52,519 nucleotides of DNA from Acidobacteriota bacterium (GCA_020199995.1 JAIVJM010000023.1:1-52519), one strand, 5' to 3'; shown: positions 23,780 to 34,080, numbered from the stretch's first letter. The notes: generated from the letters alone by a model not told the origin. Made by a program: numbers and translations.

Positions 23780-23893
23780 ACTTTCCAGTCCGGCATCGAA
23801 TTTGCCGTCTTGTTCAGGGAGGCATACAAGCCTTATTCTTAGACACCAGCAAAACTCTCCCGTTCGACAACTCGAAGACGGAGGAAATAAGGG

Positions 23894-24271
23894 ATGAGAT
23901 TTGAAATCAGTACACTCAAGCGGACGATAAGCGCACTCGCCGTCGTTGTCATGCTCGTGTTCGGCGCAAGCGCTGACGCGTGGGCGCACGTCAAGCACGG
24001 CAAGAAGCACAAACAAAATCAGGGGCGTCACCTCGGCTGGGAGCGGGGCCGCCGCGTGGGCCAACATCGCCGGGATGACAATAACTGGAACCAGCGCAGG
24101 CGTCAGGCTCGCCGTCACTGGCGCGACGAGCGGAGCGACCTTCGTCGCCACCAGCGCAGCGAGCGCGGCACTTTCGACGGCTCGCGCCGTGACTTGAAAA
24201 GTCACCAGAAGGGCGAACGCCGGGTGTTGAAGGCGCACCAGCGCGCCGAGCGCAAGCAGCTCAAGCACTGA
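23894..24271 (+). CDS. Exported Arg/His/Lys-rich basic protein (125 aa)
   Basis: GACGGAGGAAATAAGG precedes the ATG. The signal peptide (about residues 10-31, ISALAVVVMLVFGASADAWA) is followed by a strongly basic mature part. It is built from loose repeats such as RRRQARRHWRDERSDLRRHQ, RSERGTFDGSRRDLKSHQ and KGERRVLKAHQRAERKQ, probably extended helices. There is almost no hydrophobic core. A role in binding anionic surfaces, nucleic acid or metal through His is conceivable but unproven. A good terminator hairpin follows. The protein is not related to its neighbours. Confidence 0.7.
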   Translation: MRFEISTLKRTISALAVVVMLVFGASADAWAHVKHGKKHKQNQGRHLGWERGRRVGQHRRDDNNWNQRRRQARRHWRDERSDLRRHQRSERGTFDGSRRDLKSHQKGERRVLKAHQRAERKQLKH

Positions 24272-24309
24272 CCGCCGGTTCCGGCACTTAAGACCGGCGA
24301 CACAACGAC

Positions 24310-24353
24310 GAAAGGCGGGCGCATCTGTCGAAGGGCAGACGCGCCCGCCTTTC
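24310..24353 (+). terminator. Terminator hairpin after the basic protein gene
   Basis: GAAAGGCGGGCGC (24310-24322) pairs exactly with GCGCCCGCCTTTC (24341-24353). A second G/C-rich palindrome (CGCCCGCGCGCGG...) follows at about 24421-24449. The remainder of 24272-24547 shows no gene. Confidence 0.65.
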
Positions 24354-24547
24354 GTGTTAAAGCCGACCGCTGAGCCGCCCGCCCGCGCCTCATTCAACTA
24401 CTCCGTTAACTGTGAAATCGCCGCCCGCGCGCGGACGCGCGCGGGCGGCGCTGCACAATTCAAACTTGACGGCCTTCTTTTGCGTACTAGGGTGGGATGA
24501 ATAAAAATAAATGGCCCGATGTGTTTGACGTTAACAAAGGAGAGTCA

Positions 24548-25384
24548 ATGTCGAAGAGTAAGTTCGTCGTGGCGGGCGTGGTGCTGCTCGTCATCATGGC
24601 GCTGGTCGGCAGCGCCATCGCTTTCGCCAACATCAATTACACGCAGGAGGGAACTGTCAAAGTAGTCACCTATTTCGGGAGGATCGAAAAAGTTTACCGG
24701 CCCGAGGACGGCTGGTTCACGACGCTCGCGCCGGGGCGCGAGGCCTACGAGGTCAACCTCAAGTCGTTCACCGAAACCGCCCCCGTGCGCGTCACGAGCA
24801 AGGACAACGCCGCCCTCCAGGTCGAGATTTCCGTGACGGCCTTTACCGACCCCTCGAAGATCGAGGAATACGTCCGCAAGTACGGCTTTTCGGAGGATGA
24901 GCGCCATCGCCGCCGCAACGAGATTCTCAAGGGATTGTTGCAGACCGAGGCGCGCAACTCGTTCTCCGACTACGGCGCATACGAGATTTACGCTAATCAG
25001 GAGGGCATTCAGAAGCGCATCCTCGACACGCTCAAGCCGCTGCTCGCCGGGCAGTTGCAACTCACCACCGAGTCTGTGCAGATCGGCAACCCTGACTTCC
25101 TCGACGACCGCATCGAGGCCGCGGCCTCCGGCGTCGTCGCCAACGAGAAGCAGAAGCAGGCCGAGGAGGCGCGGCTCGAAGCCGCCAAGATCGCCGCGCA
25201 GACCAAGCAGATCGAGGCGGCGACCTACGCCAACCCCGCGCTCCTCGACATCAAGAAGCTCGAGCTGCAACTTGAAATCGAGAAGGCGCGCGCCGAGGGC
25301 ATCCGCTCGCACAACGGCCCGCTCACGATCATGTACGGCGCGGGCGGCACGGGCGTCCAGTTGCAGGTTCCGGCGGGGAGGTAA
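24548..25384 (+). CDS. SPFH/Band-7 (prohibitin-like) membrane protein
   Basis: ATG 24548 is chosen because AAAGGAG lies 6 nt upstream; an in-frame ATG at 24497 has no such site. One N-terminal helix (VVAGVVLLVIMALVGSAIAFA) is followed by the Band-7 domain: EGTVKVVTYFGRIEKVYRPEDGW, then VTSKDNAALQVEISVTAFTDP. A coiled region rich in Ala, Glu and Lys follows (ANEKQKQAEEARLEAAKI). The end is GAGGTGVQLQVP. SPFH proteins oligomerise at membranes, scaffold microdomains and often regulate proteases. The length (278 aa) is normal. A small membrane protein follows after 6 nt. Confidence 0.9.
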   Translation: MSKSKFVVAGVVLLVIMALVGSAIAFANINYTQEGTVKVVTYFGRIEKVYRPEDGWFTTLAPGREAYEVNLKSFTETAPVRVTSKDNAALQVEISVTAFTDPSKIEEYVRKYGFSEDERHRRRNEILKGLLQTEARNSFSDYGAYEIYANQEGIQKRILDTLKPLLAGQLQLTTESVQIGNPDFLDDRIEAAASGVVANEKQKQAEEARLEAAKIAAQTKQIEAATYANPALLDIKKLELQLEIEKARAEGIRSHNGPLTIMYGAGGTGVQLQVPAGR

Positions 25385-25390
25385 AAGAGG

Positions 25391-25543
25391 ATGAGGTTCT
25401 TTGTCTTTCTCTGGGTCGCGGTCGAGGTCTTGCAGATCGCAGTCATCGCCATGCTCGCCGTCGGCTACCGCAACTTGCAGCGCAGGCTCGAACAAGGCCA
25501 ACGCTTCGAGCAGCACCCGCCGCCCTCCGTGACCGAGGTCTGA
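25391..25543 (+). CDS. Small 50-residue membrane protein following the SPFH gene
   Basis: ATG 25391, with AAAAGAGG directly before it, starts MRFFVFLWVAVEVLQIAVIA and continues MLAVGYRNLQRRLEQGQRF before a Pro-rich end SVTEV. One hydrophobic helix (residues 3-25) and a basic post-helix segment are clear. The 6-nt spacing to the SPFH gene suggests translational coupling and a partner role. No family was recognised. Confidence 0.6.
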   Translation: MRFFVFLWVAVEVLQIAVIAMLAVGYRNLQRRLEQGQRFEQHPPPSVTEV

Positions 25544-25560
25544 GACGCAACACCGCGGAA

Positions 25561-25774
25561 AGCCCCGTCAGGGGCGGCATAACTTAGCCCACGGCGCGAG
25601 CCGTGGGAACCGGCAGTGATTTAAAAAGTGAAGCCCCGGAGGGGCGAAAGAAACTCGACGTACATGTCTCGCATGTCGGGTTTCTTTCGCCCCTCCGGGG
25701 CTCTTGCAATTGAAATCCATCGTAGTAGCCCACGGCTGACGCCATGAGCTAAGGTATGCCGCCCGCTTCGCGCG
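25561..25774. repeat. Large nested inverted repeat
   Basis: The inner arms AGCCCCGGAGGGGCGAAAGA... (25632-25654, 23 nt) are exactly complementary to 25680-25702. The outer arms (GGGCGGCATAACTTAGC near 25572 and GCTAAGGTATGCCGCCC near 25748; AGCCCACGGC / GCCGTGGG nearby) pair around them. The element fills most of the gap between the SPFH unit and msrQ, which are convergent. Confidence 0.8.
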
Positions 25775-25786
25775 CTCAAGTGTGCT

Positions 25787-26416
25787 TCAACTAGGCGGCG
25801 CTTGCTGCGTGAGCGAAAGCGGCTTGGCTTTCAGGCGCTTCGAGTAGGCGGTGAAGACGCGGTAGCCGAGCAGGACGGCGAGCACGACGGCGAAGATGAT
25901 CGGCTTGCGCGTGTCGGACTTGACGAGCAGGTAGAAGTGGAGCACGCCGGCGATGGCTGTGACGTAGATAAGCTTGTGCAGTTTCTGCCAGCGTTTGCCG
26001 CCGAGCTGTTTGATCATCCGGTCGGTCGAGGTGACGGCGAGCGGGACCATGAGGGAGAAGGCGAGCATGCCGATGGCAATGAAGGGCCGCCGCCATACGT
26101 CCTGCGCGATGGCCGTGAAGCCGAAGGATTTGTCGAACCAGACGTAGGTCAGAAGATGCAGCAGTCCGTAGAAGAAGGCATAGAGGCCGAGCATGCGGCG
26201 GAGACGGACGAGCCATTGCACGCTCGTCAGCTTGCGCAAAGGGGTAATGGCGAGCGTGAGCATGAGGAAGACGAGCGTCATCGTTCCCGTCGTCCGCGTG
26301 ATGAAATCGAGTGGGTTCGCCCCGAGACTCCCGCGCCGCCAGTCCCACAAGAGCAGCCCGAGCGGGACGAGGCTGTTGACGAAAACGACCAGCTTATAAA
26401 ATTTGATGTCCTTCAA
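25787..26416 (-). CDS. msrQ: MsrQ, haem-binding membrane subunit of the periplasmic Met-sulfoxide reductase
   Basis: A 209-residue polytopic protein of the YedZ/MsrQ family. It passes electrons from the quinone pool or flavin to MsrP, which repairs oxidised methionine in exported proteins. Typical segments are DFITRTTGTMTLVFLMLTLA, PLRKL, RRMLGLYAFFYGLLHLLTYV (His ligand region), RPFIAIGMLAFSLMVPLAVTS and LGGKRWQKLHKLIYVTAIAG (second His). Six helices are discernible. It follows msrP on the same strand after an 89-nt gap that contains a repeat-word hairpin, so coupling is looser than in many genomes. Confidence 0.93.
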   Translation of the reverse strand: MKDIKFYKLVVFVNSLVPLGLLLWDWRRGSLGANPLDFITRTTGTMTLVFLMLTLAITPLRKLTSVQWLVRLRRMLGLYAFFYGLLHLLTYVWFDKSFGFTAIAQDVWRRPFIAIGMLAFSLMVPLAVTSTDRMIKQLGGKRWQKLHKLIYVTAIAGVLHFYLLVKSDTRKPIIFAVVLAVLLGYRVFTAYSKRLKAKPLSLTQQAPPS

Positions 26417-26440
26417 AGGTTCGAGCCTCGTGCCGTGAGT

Positions 26441-26500
26441 GCGTGATGAAGGGTGATGAATGACAACAACTCTCTTTTAGTCATCACTCGTCACTTCGTA
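26441..26500. repeat. Repeat-word hairpin between msrP and msrQ
   Basis: GTGATGAAGGGTGATGAATGAC at about 26443-26464 faces GTCATCACTCGTCACTTC at about 26480-26497. The arms share the ATGA/GTGATGA words of the element at 12255. It lies within a presumed operon and could attenuate msrQ relative to msrP. Confidence 0.65.
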
Positions 26501-26505
26501 CTTCC

Positions 26506-27489
26506 TCAATGATAGTATTTCAGGTCCATCCCCGCGTACAGTCTCGCGACCTCTTCGGCATAGCCGTTGAAGGGGAGGGTCTTGCGGCGGTCTAACTCGC
26601 CGATGCGCCGCTCGGTCGCCTGACTCCAGCGCGGGTGTTCGACTTCCGGGTTGACGTTCGAGAAGAAGCCGTACTCGTCGGGCGCGGAGAGGTTCCACGT
26701 CGTCGGCGGCATCTGCGCGACGAGGCTGATGCGGACGACTGACTTGATGCTCTTGTAGCCGTACTTCCACGGCACGACCAGCCGTAGCGGCGCGCCGTTC
26801 TGCGACGGCAGCGGCTCGCCGTAAAGCCCCGACGCCAGAATCGTCAGCGGGTGCATCGCCTCGTCGAGCCGCAAGCCTTCGACGTAAGGCCAGTCGAGGC
26901 CGCTCTCGAACTCGCTCGTCGCCGGGATGTTGCGCTTCGGATCGTTAGCCGTCTCGAACGCGACATACTGAGCCTGCCCGAGCGGCTCGACCCGCTTCAG
27001 CAATTCCGCCAGCGGAAATCCGAGCCATGGAATGACCATCGACCAACGCTCGACGCAACGCAGGCGGTAGATGCGATCCTCCTGCGTCAGCGCGAGCAGC
27101 TCGTCGAGGTCGAAGACCTTCGGCTTGTTGACGAGCCCTTCGACCGAGACCGTCCACGGCCTCGTCACGAGCGCCTGCGCGCGCCGCGCGGGCGAATACT
27201 TGTCCGTCCCGAACTCGTAGAAGTTGTTGTAGGTGGTGATGTCCTTGTAAGGCGTGGCCTCTTCGCCGGGGAGTCCCCATTTCCTGCCCGCGGCGGGCGC
27301 GTCGGGCGCGGCCTTCCCCGGGGGCGCGGGCTGCTGGATTTCGGGCGCGAGGAGTCGGCGGTAGAGAAAGCCCGAGGCGACGGTCGTCGCGGCGAGCGCC
27401 GCGCCCCGCATGAAGTTGCGGCGGCTCAGGTAGACCTTCTGGTCCGTAATCTCGCTGCTCTTAATGTCCGAGGGCTTCTTCACATCCAT
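26506..27489 (-). CDS. msrP: MsrP, molybdopterin-dependent periplasmic methionine sulfoxide reductase
   Basis: A 327-residue YedY/MsrP protein. The twin-arginine signal is explicit ([21 protein letters not shown]), so it is exported folded with its cofactor. The sulfite-oxidase fold shows [23 protein letters not shown], and the Mo-ligand Cys in [40 protein letters not shown] and [14 protein letters not shown] complete the family pattern. It acts with MsrQ, encoded next on the same strand. Repair of oxidised periplasmic methionines fits an aerobic organism that secretes many proteins. Confidence 0.95.
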   Translation of the reverse strand: MDVKKPSDIKSSEITDQKVYLSRRNFMRGAALAATTVASGFLYRRLLAPEIQQPAPPGKAAPDAPAAGRKWGLPGEEATPYKDITTYNNFYEFGTDKYSPARRAQALVTRPWTVSVEGLVNKPKVFDLDELLALTQEDRIYRLRCVERWSMVIPWLGFPLAELLKRVEPLGQAQYVAFETANDPKRNIPATSEFESGLDWPYVEGLRLDEAMHPLTILASGLYGEPLPSQNGAPLRLVVPWKYGYKSIKSVVRISLVAQMPPTTWNLSAPDEYGFFSNVNPEVEHPRWSQATERRIGELDRRKTLPFNGYAEEVARLYAGMDLKYYH

Positions 27490-27560
27490 CTGGCCGCCTC
27501 ACTTTCGCCGCGCATCCGACGATGAATTTACGCGAGGACTGAGAGCAACGGATTTAAGAG

Positions 27561-27653
27561 AAGAGATAAAAGCCGTGAATCGTCAATCGTGAATTGAAAG
27601 AACATGGATTTTCTATTGACGGTTGACGATTGACGATTCACGGCTTTTATCTC
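27561..27653. repeat. Hairpin element with GATTGAC-type words
   Basis: AGATAAAAGCCGTGAATCGT in the left arm is matched by ACGATTCACGGCTTTTATCT in the right arm. The inner parts carry TCAATCGTGAATTGA and TTGACGGTTGACGATTGACG words. It sits between the starts of msrP and the end of the DUF1223 gene, and its right arm touches the DUF1223 stop. Confidence 0.85.
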
Positions 27654-28509
27654 ACTTCAGATCGAGCGCCGCCGCGGCGAAGATGCGACGGCTGCCGCGT
27701 TCCTGCGCGAAGACGACGGCGTGCAGGTTTTCGCGCCGCCAGTTCTTCTCGACGTGGATGAGGGTCTCAGCCGAGAATGTGCCGTCCGGCGCGCCGTTGA
27801 GCAGGCCGATGGTTGTGAGCCTGCGCACGACGCCGACATGGCCGAGCCTGCGCCCCGCGTTCTCGCCGCGGCTCACGTCCGTCGAGAGGCCGCTCTCGGT
27901 CAGCGCCAGCAGCACATAGGCCGCGTCGCCTTCAGTCAGCTTCGGCAACTTCTCGATGCGCACGCCGAGGCGGACGCCGCCCCCCTCTTCATCCTTCGCC
28001 CCGCGCGTGAGCTTCACCTCCGCCTTTCGCGTGCGCGCGGCCTTCGCGATCTCGTCGAGCGCAAGGCTGCCGTTGCCGCCCGGAAATTCCTTGACGCCGT
28101 CCACGATCATCTGCGGCGTGTAGACACCGTCCTTGCCGTAGGCGTTTGCATACTCGCCCTGTCGCGCGCTGAACTCTTTCGACGAGAAGGGGTCAGACCA
28201 GCCGAGATAGTTCCAGTAGTCAACGTGCATCGCCAGCGGAATGACCAGCGCGCCCTCGACCGGCTGCGTCTTGTCCAGACGCGAGAGCAACGCGTCGGCG
28301 GGCGGGCAGCTCGAACATCCCTCGGAGGTGAAGAGCTCGACGATGACCGGCGCGCGTCCGACGGCGGAAGTCGTGGAGGCTTCACCCGTTGCTCTCGCGC
28401 CCGACGCATCGGCGGTGGGTCGGCGTCCCTTCTGAACGCTGAGCACGCCGACGGCGACGATGAACGTTGACAGCCCGAGGGCGACGGCGAGGGCGAACAG
28501 CTTTCTCAT
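27652..28509 (-). CDS. DUF1223 family exported thioredoxin-like protein
   Basis: ATG 28509 with AAGGGA upstream begins a signal anchor (KLFALAVALGLSTFIVAVGVL). The DUF1223 hallmark VIVELFTSEGCSSCPPADALL follows with its CxxC pair, then LAMHVDYWNYLGWSDPFSS and YTPQMIVDGVKEFPGGN. The C-terminal beta domain ends ERGSRRIFAAAALDL. The fold is thioredoxin-like, and the function in bacteria is not established. An upstream in-frame ATG is possible. The gene is divergent from the DCC-family gene, with a 318-bp space that probably holds both promoters; I see no strong motif there. Confidence 0.9.
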   Translation of the reverse strand: MRKLFALAVALGLSTFIVAVGVLSVQKGRRPTADASGARATGEASTTSAVGRAPVIVELFTSEGCSSCPPADALLSRLDKTQPVEGALVIPLAMHVDYWNYLGWSDPFSSKEFSARQGEYANAYGKDGVYTPQMIVDGVKEFPGGNGSLALDEIAKAARTRKAEVKLTRGAKDEEGGGVRLGVRIEKLPKLTEGDAAYVLLALTESGLSTDVSRGENAGRRLGHVGVVRRLTTIGLLNGAPDGTFSAETLIHVEKNWRRENLHAVVFAQERGSRRIFAAAALDLK

Positions 28510-28827
28510 CTTCGTTCCCTTCATCATAGACGCGAAGCCGCGCCCAATCATAAACATGAAGCCGCGCTTCGGCGAATAAAAGTCCGAGCTTCTTTGAGTG
28601 TCCCGCCCCCCGCCCCGTTGCCCCGGCCCTGCGGGCGTGCCAGACCCGTCAGGCGATACCGGCGCACGACACGGGTGTCGCCCAATGCACTATTCATGCG
28701 GTCGCCGGGTCAATCTATTATCACGCAACGAAAGAAAAAGAGGTTCAAAGGCGCGCCGGGGACGTGAGATTTCGGAGGGCGGCGTTTTATAATCCGTGAG
28801 ACGACGAGCGACTCTGACGAAAGAGAC

Positions 28828-29241
28828 ATGTTGAAGCCGAACGCACGCATCGAGGTTTACACCGACGGGCAGTGCCCGCTGTGCCGCTGGTCGCGCGCGA
28901 AGGTCGAGCCGTTCGACCGGAACGGGCGCATCGAGTGGCTCGATTTCAACGAGCCTTCGTCGCTCGCGCGCGCCGCGCCGCACACCTTCGCCGAAATGGC
29001 CGCCGAGATGCATGTCCGGCGGGCCGACGGGAGTTGGTCGAAGGGCTACTTCTCGTGGCTCGACGTGCTCAGGGTTTTGCCACGCTGGCGCTGGCTCTCG
29101 TCCGTGCTCGCGGTCTGGCCTTTTAAGAGTCTCGGCCCCGTCTTCTACGGCTGGCTCGCGAGCCGCCGCTACACGCTCTTCGGCGTCCCGCCGCCGTGCG
29201 ACGCCTCGGGCGTCTGCTCGCTTCACCAGCCGAAAAAGTAG
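28828..29241 (+). CDS. DCC-family thiol-disulfide protein (DUF393)
   Basis: A 137-residue protein. The N-terminal IEVYTDGQCPLCRWSRAKVE carries the defining D-x-x-CPLC motif of DUF393/DCC proteins, a thioredoxin-like group named for this motif. FSWLDVLRVLPRWRWLSSVL and PVFYGWLASRRYTLFG are typical C-terminal segments. CDASGVCSLH adds a second Cys pair. The role is unproven; membership in thiol redox chemistry is inferred from the motif. It is monocistronic by spacing, and a hairpin follows at 29373. Confidence 0.88.
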   Translation: MLKPNARIEVYTDGQCPLCRWSRAKVEPFDRNGRIEWLDFNEPSSLARAAPHTFAEMAAEMHVRRADGSWSKGYFSWLDVLRVLPRWRWLSSVLAVWPFKSLGPVFYGWLASRRYTLFGVPPPCDASGVCSLHQPKK

Positions 29242-29372
29242 CGCCGCCGCCGCGCGCCGCGCGGCCCACGTCTTCGTCGCCCATGCAGGCCACTCTTCCT
29301 CTTCCACGAGCATCTTAAGACTGCAAAAAAAGCCCGCGCCGAAGTAAGACACGGCAGCGCCATTTATGAGTC

Positions 29373-29400
29373 AAGCGTGCCGCAGTTTGCACGCTTTCTT
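29373..29400 (+). terminator. Terminator-like hairpin before the VWA-like gene
   Basis: AAGCGTGC (29373-29380) pairs with GCACGCTT (29389-29396) and TCTTT follows. It probably ends the DCC-family transcript. The 29242-29372 stretch holds no supported gene. Confidence 0.5.
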
Positions 29401-29467
29401 TAACTCAGTCGAGGGCCGACTTGTCGCCCGTCCCCAAGGCGTTTACCAAAGGGGGAAGAGGATTATC

Positions 29468-30226
29468 ATGAAGATGAAAAAAATATACACGACTTTAGCA
29501 GCTATCGTCCTCGTCATGGCCGTCTCGCTCGGCGCGCTGGCCGCGCCCGCCGCCGCCGCCGCCGCGGGGCAGGGCTCGAAGAAGGAGAAGCGTGGGGAAG
29601 CGTCGGCGCGCGTCCGCGTGCCCCTCAATCTGGCGGTGCTCATTCAGGACGACCTCGTGTCGCGCGTCGGCAACGAGCTGAAGGTGACGGGCGAGTTCAT
29701 ACGTGCCCTGCCCGCCGGCTCGCGCGTCATGGTCGGCTACATCCGCGCCGGCTCTTTGCAGGTGCGGCAGGCTTTCACGGACGACCTCGACGGGGCGAGC
29801 AGGTCTCTGCGCATCCCCGCCGGGACGACCGCCGTCTCGCCCTTCAACCCTTACGTCGAAGTGCGCGAGGCTTTGCGGCTCTTCCCCGCAGGCGGCTCGA
29901 ACCGCAACGCACTGCTCCTCATCTCGGACGGCCTCGACGCTTCGCGCGGGTTCGACTTCTCGTCCGCCGTTGACTCGATTGACCTCGACCGCGCGGTGCG
30001 CGAAGCCAAACGGCGCGAGGTGGCGATCTACTCGTTCTACGCGCCCTCGGCGGGGCTCACGAGCTACAACCGCCGCGCCATCAGCTTCGGCCAGAGCGCG
30101 CTCAACCGCATCTCCGAGGAGACGGGCGGGCGGGCCTTCTTTCAGGGCTCCAGCTTCGTCACCTTCAACGCCTACTTCGAGCGCCTCAGCCGCACGCTCA
30201 ACGAGCAGCACGGCACGGCCTACTAA
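29468..30226 (+). CDS. Exported VWA-like protein (252 aa)
   Basis: GGGGGAAGAGG precedes ATG 29468. A signal peptide (TTLAAIVLVMAVSLGALAAPA) leads a von Willebrand factor A-type fold: VPLNLAVLIQDDLVSRVGNE, LPAGSRVMVGYIRAG, NALLLISDGLDASRGFD and REAKRREVAIYSFYAP. The usual metal site DxSxS reads QDDLVS, so the MIDAS is not canonical and metal-dependent binding is doubtful. Many Acidobacteriota encode such single-domain VWFA-related secreted proteins, for which no substrate is known. A repeat-word hairpin follows directly. Confidence 0.8.
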   Translation: MKMKKIYTTLAAIVLVMAVSLGALAAPAAAAAAGQGSKKEKRGEASARVRVPLNLAVLIQDDLVSRVGNELKVTGEFIRALPAGSRVMVGYIRAGSLQVRQAFTDDLDGASRSLRIPAGTTAVSPFNPYVEVREALRLFPAGGSNRNALLLISDGLDASRGFDFSSAVDSIDLDRAVREAKRREVAIYSFYAPSAGLTSYNRRAISFGQSALNRISEETGGRAFFQGSSFVTFNAYFERLSRTLNEQHGTAY

Positions 30227-30234
30227 ACACGCGC

Positions 30235-30321
30235 GAAGGCAAAAGTAAAAAGGCAAAAGGCAAAAGTAAGGAGGCGTTGAATTCTCTTCACTTTTGCCTT
30301 TTGCCTTTTACTTTTGCCTTC
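30235..30321. repeat. Heptamer hairpin element (GGCAAAA / TTTTGCC words)
   Basis: The left arm GAAGGCAAAAGTAAAAAGGC continues through GGCAAAA words to about 30270. The complement runs at about 30287-30321 (CTTTTGCCTTTTGCC...). This word is the same kind as cyanobacterial STRR heptamers. It lies 9 nt after the VWA-like stop. Confidence 0.85.
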
Positions 30322-30407
30322 CCCTCGGCCTTCGGCGGTGATAGAGTGCATGGGCGCGGCGCGGCGAGCGGTCGTCCGATCTCGGGCTCGCGCCTCCTAC
30401 TCACGCC

Positions 30408-30742
30408 ATGACGGGACGCAAATCAAGCGAATATTGTCTGGTCGTCGAAGGCCCGTACCTCGACGTTTCCGAAGCGGAGCACGCTCTGCGCGACCCCTTC
30501 ATCGAGGACTGGGTCGAGCAGACGGGGCGCTTCCGCATCCACAACCTCGGCGAGATGGAGATCGTGCCCGGCGTCACGCTCGCGCAACTGGGCGTCTTGA
30601 TGCTCGACGACGAACTCTTCGAGATCGCCAGCAACGACCCCGAACACCCGCTTACCGAGCACAAGGCGCGCGGCGTGGCCGATGCGGTGCGGCGGCAGGG
30701 CATGTTGAGGGCATCAGTCAGGGCGAACTGCCGCCGCCGTGA
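30408..30742 (+). CDS. Hypothetical acidic protein, probable late frameshift
   Basis: From ATG 30408, MTGRKSSEYCLVVEGPYLD and the following stretch to LTEHKARGVADAVRR look like a real acidic globular protein of about 93 residues. The same frame then becomes Arg/Pro-rich and runs to 30947 over the start of the macrodomain gene. A shift at about 30690 instead gives HVEGISQGELPPP and a stop at 30740-30742, a far more natural end. I therefore give that end and suspect a small indel. No family was recognised. Confidence 0.45.
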
Positions 30743-30855
30743 GCGTGGGCCCCCGCCACCCGCTTTAAGGCCGAACCGCCATCCCGCCTCCGCGCCGAAA
30801 GCCGAGAGCTTTCCTCGACGCCGCCGCCCACTTTCGTTTATCATTTTGCGCATCG

Positions 30856-31428
30856 GTGGTAAATTCGTTGCCCGAACAAACAAAGACGGCCTTAGCCGGG
30901 GGGCGCGTCCTCGTCGGCGTCGGCGACATCACGGCGCAGGCGGTTGACGCCATTGTCAACGCGGCCAACCGGACGCTGCTGGGGGGCGGAGGTGTGGACG
31001 GCGTGATTCATCGTGTGGGCGGCGCGCGGATTAAAGAAGAGTGTAAGGAGCTTCGCCGCACTCGATTCCCGAAAGGGTTGCCGACGGGCGAGGCCGTCTT
31101 GACGGGCGGGGGGGCGCTCCCGGCGCGGCATGTGATCCACACGGTCGGCCCCATCTGGGGCAGGGAGGGCGGGCGAGAGGCCGAGTTACTCGCCGCTTGC
31201 TACCGCAACTCGCTCGCGCTCGCCATCGAGCACGGGCTTGCCACCGTGGCGTTCCCCTCGATCTCGACGGGTGCTTTCAGCTATCCGCGCGAGGAGGCGG
31301 CGGCAGTTTCGTCCGCCGCGATTGCCGAATTTCTCAGAGAGGACGACGCCGTCCGTGAAGTGCGGCTGGTCTTCTTTTCGAGCGGCGACATGAACGTATT
31401 TTTACGTCATCAACAATTCGACGAGTAG
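30856..31428 (+). CDS. Macrodomain protein (ADP-ribosyl / O-acetyl-ADP-ribose hydrolase type)
   Basis: A 190-residue macrodomain of the MacroD/YmdB type. Key segments are GDITAQAVDAIVNAANRTLL, LGGGGVDGVIHRVGG (substrate loop), IHTVGPIWG and FPSISTGAFSYPREEAA. The Asn of VNAAN, the GGGGVDG loop and STGAF are the residues that bind ADP-ribose. Such enzymes hydrolyse O-acetyl-ADP-ribose and remove ADP-ribose from acidic side chains. GTG 30856 is taken as the start, since the domain begins soon after. A terminator hairpin follows. Confidence 0.93.
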   Translation: MVNSLPEQTKTALAGGRVLVGVGDITAQAVDAIVNAANRTLLGGGGVDGVIHRVGGARIKEECKELRRTRFPKGLPTGEAVLTGGGALPARHVIHTVGPIWGREGGREAELLAACYRNSLALAIEHGLATVAFPSISTGAFSYPREEAAAVSSAAIAEFLREDDAVREVRLVFFSSGDMNVFLRHQQFDE

Positions 31429-31438
31429 GGTGCGAACA

Positions 31439-31479
31439 AACGCCGGCACACGCCGCCAATGGGACGGTGTGCCGGCGTT
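31439..31479 (+). terminator. Terminator-like hairpin after the macrodomain gene
   Basis: AACGCCGGCACAC (31439-31451) pairs exactly with GTGTGCCGGCGTT (31467-31479). It lies 10 nt after the stop and just before the start of the phosphorylase gene. Confidence 0.65.
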
Positions 31480-31500
31480 CGTCCGCCGCGAAGTCAAGGG

Positions 31501-33732
<2,232 letters not shown>

Positions 33733-33760
33733 CGGCCCGCCTGTTCGGTGCACAATAAAA

Positions 33761-33816
33761 TCGGCGGCGCTCGTCTCTAAAGTCCTTTGTGAAACTTCAG
33801 AGACGAGCGCCGCCGA
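33761..33816. terminator. Bidirectional terminator between glgP and a small gene
   Basis: TCGGCGGCGCTCGTCTCT (33761-33778) pairs exactly with 33799-33816. A-rich sequence lies before it and a T-run after it (AAGTTTTTG), so it can end transcription from both sides. Confidence 0.8.
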
Positions 33817-33849
33817 AAGTTTTTGTCGAAACGTCCCGCCCTGCCCGCT

Positions 33850-33972
33850 TCAGCAGCGGACATAGCCCAGCAGCCAGAACACGACCACGAAGATCAGAAT
33901 CGTCGAGATACATCCGCCGCCGAGTTTCCACGCCGCCATCCCTGCCAGAATTCCACGCAAAGGTCCCTGCAT
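33850..33972 (-). CDS. Small 40-residue membrane protein
   Basis: A very strong AGGAGG site lies 8 nt before the ATG. The product MQGPLRGILAGMAAWKLGGG continues with CISTILIFVVVFWLLGYVRC and stops. It has a Gly-rich N-terminal half and one hydrophobic helix near the C-terminus. The strong ribosome binding site and the terminator downstream make it a credible gene. A Cys lies at each end of the helix. No family was recognised. Confidence 0.65.
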   Translation of the reverse strand: MQGPLRGILAGMAAWKLGGGCISTILIFVVVFWLLGYVRC

Positions 33973-34080
33973 AAGAGTCCTCCTGTTATCGTTAAGTTTA
34001 CTCCGGGGGAAGTGTGAGAGAACTTCTACGGCAAAAGGTCTGCGAAGTCAACGGATACTCCCTGAAGCCGCGCGGCGGTT

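Noticed and set aside
28690-29352. 220-codon minus-strand ORF
   Set aside because: It is mostly antisense to the DCC-family gene. Its N-terminal stretch MLVEEEEWPAW looks protein-like but is too short to support.
29373-29396. Sigma-54 promoter before the VWA-like gene
   Set aside because: GTGCCGCAGTTTGCA superficially resembles the -24/-12 motif, but the GG-N10-GC spacing is absent and the bases form a terminator-like hairpin.
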